Under the pieces are notes generated by a model. It was not told the origin of the DNA, did not search any database, and was given only the letters and a program-made list of their open reading frames with translations. This document shows positions 1-9,397 of a DNA stretch of 29,657 nucleotides, piece by piece; position 1 is the first letter of the stretch; each line of letters opens with the position of its first letter. The position numbers were made by a program, and so were the translations under genes. This DNA comes from Hofstenia miamia (taxonomy: Eukaryota; Xenacoelomorpha; Acoela; Hofsteniidae), in assembly GCA_900660155.1 (NCBI GenBank), contig CABFPE010000115.1, forward strand, positions 881,042 to 910,698, in the 5' to 3' direction.

Positions 1-222
1 TGGCCACCAAGTTCTGCTGATCTTTCTCCAATCGAAAATGTGTGGCAGATATTGAAAAATGAAGTTGAGAAGAAAAATCCGAAAAATATATCCGATTTAA
101 AAGAAAAAATCCAAGAAAGTCAACACATTTTGACATCTGAAATGAAGTCCAATTTAATGAAATCAGCTTCAGTTTGTTTGAATGAAGTTATTTCTACAGG
201 AGGAAAACAAATTAGACTTTGA
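1..222 (+). mobile_element. Tc1/mariner transposase, C-terminal fragment
   Basis: Frame 1 is open from the first base to a stop at 220-222, giving about 73 residues. The start (WPPSSADLSPIENVW) is the signature around the third catalytic acidic residue of Tc1-like DDE transposases, which cut and paste DNA at TA dinucleotides. The rest is a lysine-rich C-terminal tail like that of family members. The upstream part, including the DNA-binding domain and the first two catalytic aspartates, lies outside the window. No stop or frameshift is visible in this piece, so I cannot say whether the whole copy is intact. I did not locate the 3' terminal inverted repeat with confidence. The family call is secure and the state of the element is unknown. 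Confidence 0.85.
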
Positions 223-320
223 TGCTTTTTACTTATAGTCCTTTAATGTATCTTTAAAATCTTACCTTTCTTGAGTTGTTACGTTCAGTAGTTCAAAAGT
301 AATATGCCTTTTTTCTAGTC

Positions 321-515
321 TCATTTTTTTTGCAGCCAACTATAGAAGGTTTTAATTATTCTTCCACGACGGTGACTACTTTGTTCAATAACTTGGAGGA
401 GAAAGTTAGATGATTCTTGCAAAAACTTTAGGGGATCACACTTATAAAGGTTTTCCTCCATTCTATTTGCTTGTTGATTAACATAGCGGGTGTCTTCAAA
501 ATAATTTTTAAATCT
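321..515 (-). CDS. Possible small terminal exon (uncertain)
   Basis: Minus-strand open stretch of 64 codons ending in TGA at 323-321, preceded at 516 by an AG that could act as splice acceptor (ttcag). It begins in phase 0, the phase left by the channel exon ending at 1148. The first residues (RFKNYFEDTRYVNQQ) loosely resemble the beta strand that precedes TM2 in DEG/ENaC channels. The following residues are hydrophilic and basic, however, and contain no glycine-rich TM2. It may be a real exon of the channel gene, part of an unrelated transposon, or a chance open frame. I do not recognise it by family. Confidence 0.2.
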   Translation of the reverse strand, partial: RFKNYFEDTRYVNQQANRMEENLYKCDPLKFLQESSNFLLQVIEQSSHRRGRIIKTFYSWLQKK

Positions 516-576
516 CTGAACACGTGTATGAACTAGGGCTTATTGCAGATAGTTCGATATCGAATATATTGGATAT

Positions 577-613
<37 letters not shown>

Positions 614-1141
614 AGAGAGGGAGAGGGAGGGAGAGAGAGTTCTGGCCTGTATGGGTTTGTGTGAGAAGCATAGCATGCACTTAGTCGCATTATTTTTATA
701 TGGTTTGAATGCGGATCAAAATTGGGATTTGAACTGTTGAACCTTTTTAAGCAATCTGTGTTTTAGTGTAAGTTACAACCATAATTATTAGATGTCAGCG
801 AAAGTTGATGATAATTTCTTATTCCTACCGAAAATTCACAAGGAAATATATCAATTCTAATACTGTTTAGCAGCAGTGAAAAATAATAATAAAGCAAATT
901 CAAAAAATGCAACTTCATCCTTATTATATTTATTAATTCATTCAATACTGAAATGACATCAAATTTCCAAGAATGCAAATGTTAAAGCTTTGCTTTGTAG
1001 TGGAAATATAAAATATTAAATCGAAATTCAAAATGTAATGCTAATATTTTTTCTATATGCTACGCATTGCTCTATGGTAACTGGCATACTTGGTTTTAAT
1101 AATGATTTTTATAATTATTAAGGTAGATACAAGTAAGGTAC

Positions 1142-1147
1142 ACTTAC
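1142..1147 (-). promoter_or_regulatory. 5' splice donor of channel exon
   Basis: On the minus strand the sequence reads TTG|GTAAGT, a near-consensus donor. It falls after a complete codon (phase 0). Beyond it the frame adds only nine codons before a stop, and those do not resemble the family. Confidence 0.8.
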
Positions 1148-2602
1148 CAAATTTTGAACTAATCTGATGGATTCAGTAGTATTTTCACTTTTAATGTTCT
1201 GGTACAATTTATTTGTGAAGTCTTTTAATGGAGATTTATTCTCTGGGAATAAATAATTTAATTCTTCCATTCTATACAGCAATCTTTCCAATAAATATGG
1301 AATGTACTCTTCTGTGGGCCAAGACATATAATCTGATTTCCATTCGTACTCATCTTCAACGCATTGTTTACGACATGGACAGTTTAACTTACGATTTACA
1401 AGGTTTTCTTGAACTTCTCGATAGGACATATAAGAGTTTTGCCTTGCAAGGCGTTGTGTTCCATTCCACATGTTACAAAAGGTTATATTAAGTTCTTCAG
1501 ATAGCATAAAATCATCAGTGCATTCAGCCATGGTAATTAAATATTTCTGGAAGCAAAGCTCTTTGCAGTATTCAAAGGAGTACTTGGTATTGCGAAAGAT
1601 TGAAGGAAGCAAGACATCTTCTGGATAATTTGACATACAATCGCTATATGGATGCATAGGATACACAGTCTTATGCTCCTTCAATGAAATCCTCGTTCGT
1701 GATCCAGGATAAATTGGAATGGGATTTCTTCTTAAAACTGGGATATAATCTAATGCATGGACCGACAGTTCTGCATTTGAGGTAGGAGCAAAAAGTCCAA
1801 CATTTTCGTCAACATCAAGGAAAATTGCAAATCTAATTGAATACTTAGAACCTGTGCCGATAGCAAGCCTTTCTGTATTCTTGTAATCACAAAGTTCCCC
1901 AACTCTTGAGATGTCAAACTGAAAACACATGCCTTTGAAAGTGGGAACAGATACAACTAAGGGCATTGTTGGATTAATCCATGCTCCAGTATAATCAAAG
2001 TCATTAATGAAGAAGTTTGTAATAAACGTTGTAAGTTCGGTTCCATAGCGTACAATCTCTTCTTCCTTAAACAATATCGTGTTATATGGATTGATTTTAT
2101 CATGAATGTCAAACAAAGCTAAATATTTGTTATTTGTGCAAGTGGATTCATCAGAATGATCTGGACATTCTGAGTTGTTATTGCATAGTAAGTGTTTTGA
2201 AATGCATGTTTTACCGTCGTTGCAAAGCCATTCAAATATACTACAACTTGAATCAGTAAAATTTGTTATAATATGTTGAAATTGAGCATCGTCTATGCCG
2301 GCCAAATCAGAGTTGTTTTCCAAATTTCGCTTTTTTACTGGAGAAGCATCGCATATTGAGATTAGAGGCCAATTCGCCATTTCTCTGTCTATGACATCTA
2401 TATCAACAACAACATCATGACGGATGTATTTTCTTACTAGTGGCTCCATTTGCAAAACGAATATAAATATGCTGAAAAGGTAGACTAATATCCATAAAAC
2501 TTTGGTGACGTTGAAAGACGCTTCGCCTACTTGTGGGAGAGCACTATAATAGAAGCTACTTGCTACATTTTTTGCGTGCTTTGTTGGTTTAGATTCCGCC
2601 AT
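1148..2602 (-). CDS. DEG/ENaC (ASC) sodium channel with LDLa domain, large 5' exon
   Basis: An uninterrupted exon encodes 485 residues from the ATG at 2602. A possible earlier Met at 2668 reads through what may be a splice acceptor just before 2602, so I prefer 2602. Residues about 31-50 form TM1. WPLISICD at 78-85 matches the post-TM1 motif of amiloride-sensitive, degenerin and acid-sensing channels. Residues 120-155 form an LDL-receptor class A module with six cysteines and the acidic Ca-binding stretch CPDHSDESTC. GMCFQF (about 224-229), the CPC motif (408-410) and the following WP (428-429) are typical of the extracellular domain. The family forms trimeric cation channels in the plasma membrane gated by peptide, proton or force; the gating cue here is unknown. 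The exon stops at a strong donor (TTG|GTAAGT at 1147-1146), leaving TM2 and the pore to later exons. The usual HG pair before TM1 is not seen. Confidence 0.88.
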
Positions 2603-2668
2603 CACTTGCAAAAATAAGCCGGTATTTACATGGTTAGTGTAATTTGATCTTCCAGATCTGTAAACCAA

Positions 2669-3411
2669 TCATATGATAGAAATTGTTTTAAAAGCGCGTC
2701 ATGCAAACACTTTCAAAATCGATTTTCTGAATTTCGAATTAAGTTTATTGCATAACTGATTTTTTAAATACATTGTACACTCAAGACCGCTTAAAGGCGG
2801 CCTTGGTACACTATCTTTTAACCTGTTGTTAATTGTAATTGTTTGTATTACTGACTAAATTGTTTTTAGCAAAATCAAGAATAGTTGGTTCAACAGGACT
2901 TTGAATCTAAATCAGAAACGTTATCATTTTAGTGCACTGTAAAGCCAATTGCTACACAATTATTGATATAATCAATACTTAAAAAAGAACTTCCAAATTT
3001 TTATATTAGTAATTCAAAATAAATATGAATATATGTTATGCTATTGCAACAATTATAAAATTTGCCTTTCAATGTTTGTTTGAATACATTTTTAATTTTT
3101 ACAACATTTTTGTCATTGGGGAATAAAATTATTACTCCTAATATTGAAAAACGATATTTATATAAAAATGGATTTCATACTCATGTAGTTGAAGTAGTGT
3201 TGTTATTTATTGATTGAAGAGAAATCATATTTATTCCTAACCGATGTTTTTCATATCCAAAAGAGCATGATAAAAAGTGCAGAAGCATTGCCATTTTTGC
3301 CCACAATCTGCCTGCAAATCTTGTAATACGATTAATTGTACTAATATAATGCAAAATAAATTATATAATCATTGATAGTTTGTTATATACACAAATCATT
3401 TTGGGTACAAA
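2669..3411. other. Upstream flank of channel gene, non-coding
   Basis: AT-rich sequence with no convincing coding region on either strand. An imperfect GC-rich hairpin-like stretch lies at about 2777-2813 (gtacactcaagaccgc, a short spacer, then ggcggccttggtacac). A channel promoter or 5' exon could be here, but I see no specific signal. Confidence 0.4.
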
Positions 3412-3475
3412 CAGTGGTGTAGCTAACGGGGTATGGGGTTCTGCGTTCTGTATACCCTTCCCCATCAAACATGGA
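3412..3475. mobile_element. Orphan hAT-like terminus
   Basis: The sequence cagtggtgtagctaacgggg starting at 3412 has the form of many hAT element ends (CAGTGGTGTAGCTA followed by a G-rich run). I found no matching inverted end or 8-bp duplication of the left flank (ggtacaaa) within the next kilobase. It is best read as a relic of a deleted element. Confidence 0.4.
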
Positions 3476-4250
3476 CAAAATTTCCGCATTTTTTATAATG
3501 TTTAGACCGTTTATGCATTTTTTTGTACGATTGAGAGTACTTGGAATAATTTTAGTTGTCTTAGAAAATTTCATTGAAAATTTGGAATGTCAATAACTAG
3601 GTCACACAAAATGTGAATTTTGGTAAAATATAATCTCGGTGTTATTCTTATTCAATAAAGATTTTTCATTTTATATATCCTAGAATACCTCACATGCTAA
3701 TTTAATGGTGAAATTCTACTTTTTTCATTTTTAAGGCAAGAAGGGTTTTTTTATTTTGAGATGCCTCAAAATGTAAGCGTATAAATCTTAAGATCCCAAT
3801 ACCATTTTTTGTCCAGCAACGTTGAATTTTGGTAGAATTTGTAATGAACACTTTACGCATTGAATTTGTAACCGAAGTTCAACCAAATTTAAGAGTCAGA
3901 GCAAATTTATTGCGCATTATATGTATACAAGATCTATAAACTAACACATGACAAAAGAAAATAAACATGAACAAATTACTACAAATTAATATGTACAATA
4001 TATAATAATATAGTCAATGTTTGAGTGTATGCAAGAGCACATATTCAAAGGAATTTAAGAATAATTTATGCAAAATTTCAGCACTCAAAATTTGTAAAAC
4101 TCCCTTTAACTTTATAGTCTTTTAGCTTCAAAAAATTGAAATCCTAAATTTCCTGAGAAAAGGCAAGCAAACAAAAGTGATCAATTATTATAAAAAATGT
4201 TATGTAATTGTTGTGTTCATATTTCAGGTAGTTAGCGTAGGACTTCAATG
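3476..4250. other. Non-coding AT-rich stretch
   Basis: No coding region recognised on either strand. The minus-strand open frame overlapping 4144-4557 runs antisense to the transposase pseudogene that follows and shows no family signature. Confidence 0.4.
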
Positions 4251-4251
4251 A

Positions 4252-5110
4252 ATGCGATCTCCAATTAGAATACTTGATATTGCACAATTTTGCTGCAAAC
4301 ATTGTGTGTATTTTGTTGATTGCAGTAATCGTGCTAAGCATATTGAAAGCAAAAAACTCAAGCTCAAATGGAGCTTTCAAGAAGGAATAGGCAAACTTAT
4401 CTCGACACAGGTTCCAATAGTGAATCCAATGAGTTTTACACAGACATGGCGAGATCACTAGTAAGAATGAACATTCCTTTATATACGTGCGATCATCCAG
4501 ATATGAAGTATTTAATGGGGAATTATGCAAAATTACAAACACCATCGAGCTCGACACTTCGGAAAATTTATGTAGAGAAGCAGTATGACGAGCAAATAGA
4601 TTTAATATGTAATTCAGTTATTGGGAAAGACATCTAACCGGTATCTGCGTTGGAACATTGGAAAACGCTAATGACAAGCAGGGTTGTATGAAAATATATT
4701 TAAATATATTTTTTGCAAAAAATAAAATATATTTTTCTTGCCAATAAAAAAATAAATATATTAAATATATTATCTGATATTTTTAATAAAATATATATTT
4801 TATCGCTGTGGCTGACTGGTTGAGTGAAGTCACGCTATGCGAAGCTCATCTTGTTTGCTTACATTGCTTAGCTGCTTTATAGAATATTATGCACAGGGTG
4901 TCAGTGCATATATAAGCAGTGTGTACCAGCACGGTACTGCACAATAATATACTCACGGTTTTCATAAAATTAAAATTATTGTCAGAAAAAAATAAATATA
5001 GTTCATTGTTCACGTTGAAAAATAAATATATATATTTATTGCCAATATATGTATATAAAATATATTTTCACATAACCCTGATGACAAGGCACCAGTATTA
5101 TACGACTTAG
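4252..5110 (+). pseudogene. BED/CGGBP1-like hAT transposase pseudogene, split by a MITE
   Basis: The first part (about 4252-4370) encodes a zinc-finger-like stretch (FCCKHCVYFVDCSNRAKHIES) of the BED type. A frame change near 4368 leads into 4368-4637, where IPLYTCDHPDMKYLMGNYAK and PSSSTLRKIYV match the region following the finger in CGGBP1-like and hAT-derived proteins (IPL..., then STLRK.Y). After a stop near 4635 the frame resumes with TGICVGTLENAND, which resembles the segment just after the conserved DETTD of the family. The DETTD itself, with the first catalytic Asp, appears to be deleted. The reading continues past the MITE at 5081 (KAPVLYDL) and then meets the hAT element at 5111. 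The copy is dead: one frameshift, one stop, one deletion and two insertions. The family call rests on remembered motifs. Confidence 0.55.
4679..5080. mobile_element. hAT-type MITE with perfect 8-bp target duplication
   Basis: A 402-bp non-coding element. Its left end starts cagggttgtatgaaaatata; the reverse complement of its right end starts cagggttatgtgaaaatata. The first 23 bases match at 21 positions. It is flanked by an exact 8-bp repeat, atgacaag, at 4671-4678 and 5081-5088. CAGGG termini and 8-bp duplications are characteristic of the hAT superfamily. The interior is AT-rich with many ATATATTT runs and no ORF of note. It sits inside the transposase pseudogene, and removing it restores a continuous reading across the junction. 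Confidence 0.92.
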
Positions 5111-7798
5111 CAGTGGCGTCGTTAGAGGGGGGCCGTGGCCCCCCTAAAAATTTGCTGGCCCCCCAAGTACTGAGGATGGGATAGATATAATAATATATAT
5201 GAGCCTGCGAAAATATTCTGATGTATAATAATATATGTTATTGCTATATGCTATTAATTATTAAAGCCTAATAGAATATATGCATTCACCTATTTGAATC
5301 TTGAATAATTTCCGCATATATAAATAGATTTACATGACGAATGAGTAATCTACACGTGAATATAATATTTAACAAAACTCTACAAATTATTTAACTTTCT
5401 GAGCGGGAAAAAGGCCTACTTATTAATTTTGCAACGATCATCCAGGGGCTTGAAGTTATACGTGGAAGTGCTAAATATAATAATTAATACTGCAATATGA
5501 TTGGCTGTAATGTTAATTAAACACATTGCTATAACCTTTTTAATAATGATTTTCTAAAACGTTACGTGATGGATATATTTTTGAAAAGGAAAGACCCTCC
5601 CATTAGTTCCAATTCGTTGTCGCCTCAACCAAAAACTAAGCCGAGAATGACAGATATAGCAATTTCACGTGATGATGAGCCAGTGCAGCCGTTATTATCT
5701 AAATATGCTCCAAAGGAATATGGTTCGAGGACTAGAGACTTTCAACCTAGTTGGTTCAAGACTTTTCCATGGCTGGAATTTTCACAGATTAATAAAGCTG
5801 CATACTGTTTTGCTTGTCGCTTTTTTAAACCAACTTTGAATAGTGAAAATGAATACGTTTTTGTTAATGTTGGATTTTCGAACTGGAAAAACGCCATGGA
5901 ACACAACAAAGGACTACATCAACACTGCCAATCACAGAGCCACAAATCTTTTGGCACGATTGCTCACAAAATTGATGACAGTTTTGCAGCAGAAATAAAA
6001 AAGAATCGTGCTTATATGACGGAAATCATTTCCGTTTTAAAGTTTTTTGGGGGACAAGGCGTTACGAGGTCATAAGGAAAACGAAGGTTCTTCAAATCGG
6101 GGAAATTTCTTGGAACTCTGTGAATTGCTATCGGGATACTCACCTGTACTAAACGAAAGATTACATGGATGTAAAAACGCGAAGTACACACACCCGTCAA
6201 TTCAAAATGAGCTCATTAATTCGATGTCAACTCTCATCACTGATAACATTGTTGAATGTGTAAAACAAGCTGGTTATTTCGCACTAATTGCTGATGAATC
6301 CAAGGACGTCTCTCATAAGGAACACATTTCCATTGTAATTCGATTTGTACATAAGTTTAAGGTTCGCGAGGAATTTCTCTCATTGACTTACGCTGAGAAA
6401 CTCAATGCGAATGCGCTCTTCAATTACATTACCCAAAAGCTTTGCTCCTTACATATTGACTTGAACAGATGCATAGCACAATGCTGTGATGGTGCATCTG
6501 TGATGAGCGGCCATTTAAATGGTGTTGAAAAGCTTATCCGTGAAAAAGTTAGTAGTGCTGTCTATGTGCACTGTCATGCAAATAAGTTGAATCTCGCAAT
6601 TGTTGATACAACTAGAGGTATTGTGATTCTGGATAGAATGTATCGTTTATTGGAAGAAATGTATGTGTTTATGAGCTCAAGCGTTCCTCATGCAACGTTC
6701 ATTAAAGTACAACACGAACTGCGTCCGTCATTGCCAACAGTAGAATTGAAGCAGCTTTCAGACACACGCTGGGCATGCAGATAAGATTCTGTTAAACCAG
6801 TTCTGTCAAACATTGACGTCACTATTGCTACATTAAGGAAGATATATGATGAAGCTGGCTATTGTGGATCTAAGGCTGAAAGCATATTGGTTCGAATTAA
6901 TGTTGGTTTTATATTGAATCTGGAACTATTGAAAGAGATTATGGCCCATGTTGCTGGACTTTCACAACTTCTGGAAAGTGCCACCATCGATTTTTATTCG
7001 GCCAATTTAATTATTGCAGGTATTCTTGAATTGTATAAAGAGTTTCGATGTCAAGAGTTTGCGTAGAAACTGTTCAACAAGCCAACAGAAATTGCAAAAC
7101 GTTGTGGCATCGCAGGAAGATCCTTATCGGAGGATAACTTCAGAGTGAACTTCATGTTCTGTGCAATTGACCGCATCTCGAATGAACTCACTGAACGATT
7201 TTCTAATCCTACATGTATGGCTATATTTTCAGGACTAGCAAGTCTAGACCCGACATCAAACAGATTTTTGGATTTTGAGACTATGGAGAAGTTTGCTGAG
7301 CTATATTTAGAGCATGTTTGTAAAGACGTCTTGGAAGTGGAGTCGAAAACATGCGCCAAATTTTTGAAAAGGGCTGAGCAAGAACCAAGAAGTTTATCTG
7401 AATTGGCAGAATTATTGTTTCCGCATAGGAAGGTTTTCAATTCTTTGCACAAATTAATCACTATTGCACTAACTCTACTGGTAACTTCAACTACAGCAGA
7501 GCAATCTTTCAGCGTAATGAAAAGAATAAAGACTTACTTGCGCAACAGCATGGCTGATGACCGCCTATCAGATTTGGTTTGTTTCATGTTTACAATGATG
7601 AGCTAAAGAAACTGGATGGAGACTTTATCATAGACAACTTTATTAAGCAACACGGAAACACGAGAATTAGATTGTGCTGAATTATAAGTGTTCTACCTTT
7701 CTTGTACATATGACAATATATATTTTGTTTTTTCTTTTTTTTGCCCGACCTGCGAAACATATGGCCCCCCTAATTATGAAATTTTGGCGACGCTCCTG
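5111..7798 (+). mobile_element. hAT element carrying a broken ZMYM1-like transposase
   Basis: The left end (cagtggcgtcg at 5111) and the reverse complement of the right end (caggagcgtcg, ending at 7798) match at 9 of 11 bases. Both are followed within about 30 bases by a GGGGGGCC block. This G/C-run subterminal structure is common in invertebrate hAT elements. The transposase lies between. No 8-bp duplication is visible: the left flank is cgacttag and the right flank gttggcaa. The two sides also belong to different older repeats (transposase pseudogene on the left, gypsy relic on the right). Confidence 0.8.
5566..7679 (+). pseudogene. hAT transposase (TTF zinc finger, DUF4371, hAT dimerisation), broken
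   Basis: Starts at MMDIFLKRKDPP (5566). The N-terminal part has a TTF-type zinc finger (WFKTFPWLEF ... YCFACRFF). A frameshift near 6058 moves reading to a second frame (ALRGHKENEGSSNRGNF). That frame holds the DUF4371-like core with ADESKDVSHKEHISIV (first catalytic Asp) and CCDGASVMSG (second Asp). Two in-frame stops follow (6782-6784 and 7063-7065). The C-terminal dimerisation region has TTAEQSFSVMKRIKTYLRNS, with the third acidic residue, and a further frameshift near 7586 leads to the natural end at about 7679. The family is that of ZMYM1/KIAA-type zinc-finger hAT transposases, which excise and insert DNA with 8-bp duplications. With two frameshifts and two stops it cannot make enzyme. 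The motifs are well preserved, so inactivation looks fairly recent. Confidence 0.88.
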
Positions 7799-7859
7799 GT
7801 TGGCAACCCAATTCCAAAGTCACAATTGATTACTGATAAAGGGAAGGCAACTGTACACA

Positions 7860-9290
7860 TAAACACAATAAACAGTTACAAACAAGGCACATGATCAAAC
7901 TGCAAAACCCCAATTGTGGAATGACAATTGAGTCCTATCAGTGGGGACCAACTGCGAATGCAGAAAGCAAAAGATCAAAATGGACAAGTAATGATATATG
8001 TGCATAAAGGAATAAACTCTAAGCATATATTGATTCCACTAATAATATGCAACATACAGAATGGAAAATCCCATATATGTATTTTTAATTGAAACAAATC
8101 AAGTTGTGAACCTTAGGAGAAAAAAACCAGATTATATGCCACACCCATTACAAGTAAATTGTTACAGAATGTAACACTGATTGCAATGATTGAGAAAGAG
8201 GGGTAAGTGGGGAAAATAACTAATATAAAAAAGGGAAATTATACGCACCTTGATGATATACAATTTGCCAAATTCAATAAATTGCTACAAATAAATAGTA
8301 ATGTCTTCAGCTTCAGTGAAATAAATGTTGGTAAGGCAATCAGTGAACCACAGAAAATCATCACAAGTCATGATGAGGAGGAGAAACATGAAATCAGAAT
8401 ATTATTAAGTGATCAAAGAATTACAGGACAATGAGATTATTCAATCAAGTGAAAGTCCTTACACATCACCTACAGTATTTGTAAAGCAATTTATGAAATT
8501 TTGGCTATGCATTCATTAGAGATTAGCATGGTTTTGTAAAACATTTTTCACAACAAAGAACAAACCTTGGCCACTAACTACTGCAATACTGTGTTTTTTA
8601 CTGCAAACCACCACAATAAATGAAATTTTACCACAGTATAGTGCAATGAAGCACATTTATAACTTTTTATGAAAAAATAGATATTTTTGAATTGTTTTTT
8701 AAATTATGGATCATCCATAGAAAATTTTAACGAACATTTCTTTGGGTGTTTTGTTAAATTGTCCAATTTTATTAGAGTAGTAACCAATTTTCCATGAAAT
8801 ATACAAAAACTACTATTAGTATTTTGTATGTGAGATCTATTAATTTTTCTTCAGAGATTTTTTTTTTGAGAGGTATTTAGAGATTTTAAAACATATTATC
8901 TGTATAGCTTTAATGCTGTTATGTTTTAATTATATTACTAACCACCACAATTTTGCAAATCACAGCTGAGGTACACAACACCACACCACAATCTGTGGTA
9001 TTCCACAACATTACTACACCACACTCATCTCTAGTATAGAATTTTGCAAACTCAATGAAACAACTAAAATACAAATATCTTCTTCCTAGAATAGAGGATA
9101 TACTATAGGATGCTGCAAAAATAAATTCTTCACAATTCTAGACCTCTAAAAAGCATACTAGTCCTGATATGAGAGGAAGATATTTAGAAAACAATATTTA
9201 CAACACATGAATGGGTGTACAATGCTTTTGGATTTTGTAATGCCTGGCAACTTTTCAAATATATATTACAAAAGTGCTAAGTGGTGAAAA
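7860..9290 (+). pseudogene. Ty3/gypsy reverse transcriptase relic, split by a MITE
   Basis: Fragments in order match the stretch between protease and reverse transcriptase and the first RT motifs of Ty3/gypsy pol. At 8207-8434 the pre-RT linker includes NSNVFSFSEINVGKA. After a frameshift near 8417 it continues with VIKELQDNEIIQSS and SPYTSPTVFVK. After an insertion at 8517-9033 it resumes with FCKLNETTK, LLPRIEDIL and, in another frame, KTIFTTHEWVYNAFGFCNA. The catalytic YxDD box and everything after it are missing, because the sequence runs into a (TA)n tract at 9297. Several stops and frame changes make it an old dead copy. No LTRs were found. Confidence 0.7.
8517..9033. mobile_element. 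Non-autonomous hAT element inside the gypsy relic
   Basis: Left end tagagattagcatggttttg and reverse-complemented right end tagagatgagtgtggtgtag match at 18 of the first 23 bases, with the YARNG start typical of hAT termini. Length 517 bp. The interior is AT-rich with several CCACCACA-type motifs and no transposase. The 8-bp flanks (gcattcat and gtatagaa) match at 4 of 8. Both fall on the same codons of the RT gene (Cys-Ile-Asp region), as expected for a decayed target duplication. Confidence 0.7.
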
Positions 9291-9296
9291 AGGTGC

Positions 9297-9299
9297 ATA

Positions 9300-9373
<74 letters not shown>
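9297..9373. repeat. (TA)n microsatellite
   Basis: About 77 bases of almost pure TA dinucleotide repeat, lying between the gypsy relic and the splice acceptor of the first visible DmX-like exon, whose AG is only 24 bases beyond. Confidence 0.95.
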
Positions 9374-9378
<5 letters not shown>

Positions 9379-9397
9379 GAGATTATTGTAATTTTAG

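Larger units (their letters stand above)
223..1147 (-). other. Non-coding, probable intron/flank of the channel gene
   Basis: AT-rich sequence downstream, on the minus strand, of the channel exon's splice donor. It holds a (TA)n tract at about 580-610 followed by a GA-rich tract at about 612-640. No reading frame with a DEG/ENaC second membrane segment (glycine-rich G-x-S filter followed by a hydrophobic helix) is seen on the minus strand. One possible exon, at 321-515, is listed separately. Confidence 0.5.

Noticed and set aside
508..690. Minus-strand 60-codon frame through the TA and GA repeats
   Set aside because: It is translated microsatellite (alternating Ile-Tyr), with no family features.
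763..978. Minus-strand hydrophobic frame that might hold the channel's TM2
   Set aside because: No glycine-rich G-x-S filter or post-TM2 motif, and no good splice sites in phase.
1228..1491. Plus-strand frame of 87 codons
   Set aside because: Antisense shadow of the DEG/ENaC exon.
2777..2813. GC-rich imperfect inverted repeat that might be a small RNA or terminator
   Set aside because: Pairing is interrupted and no promoter or tRNA-like boxes are present.
4144..4557. Minus-strand 137-codon frame
   Set aside because: Antisense to the transposase pseudogene, which has recognisable motifs on the plus strand.
7051..7461. Minus-strand 136-codon frame
   Set aside because: Antisense shadow of the hAT transposase.
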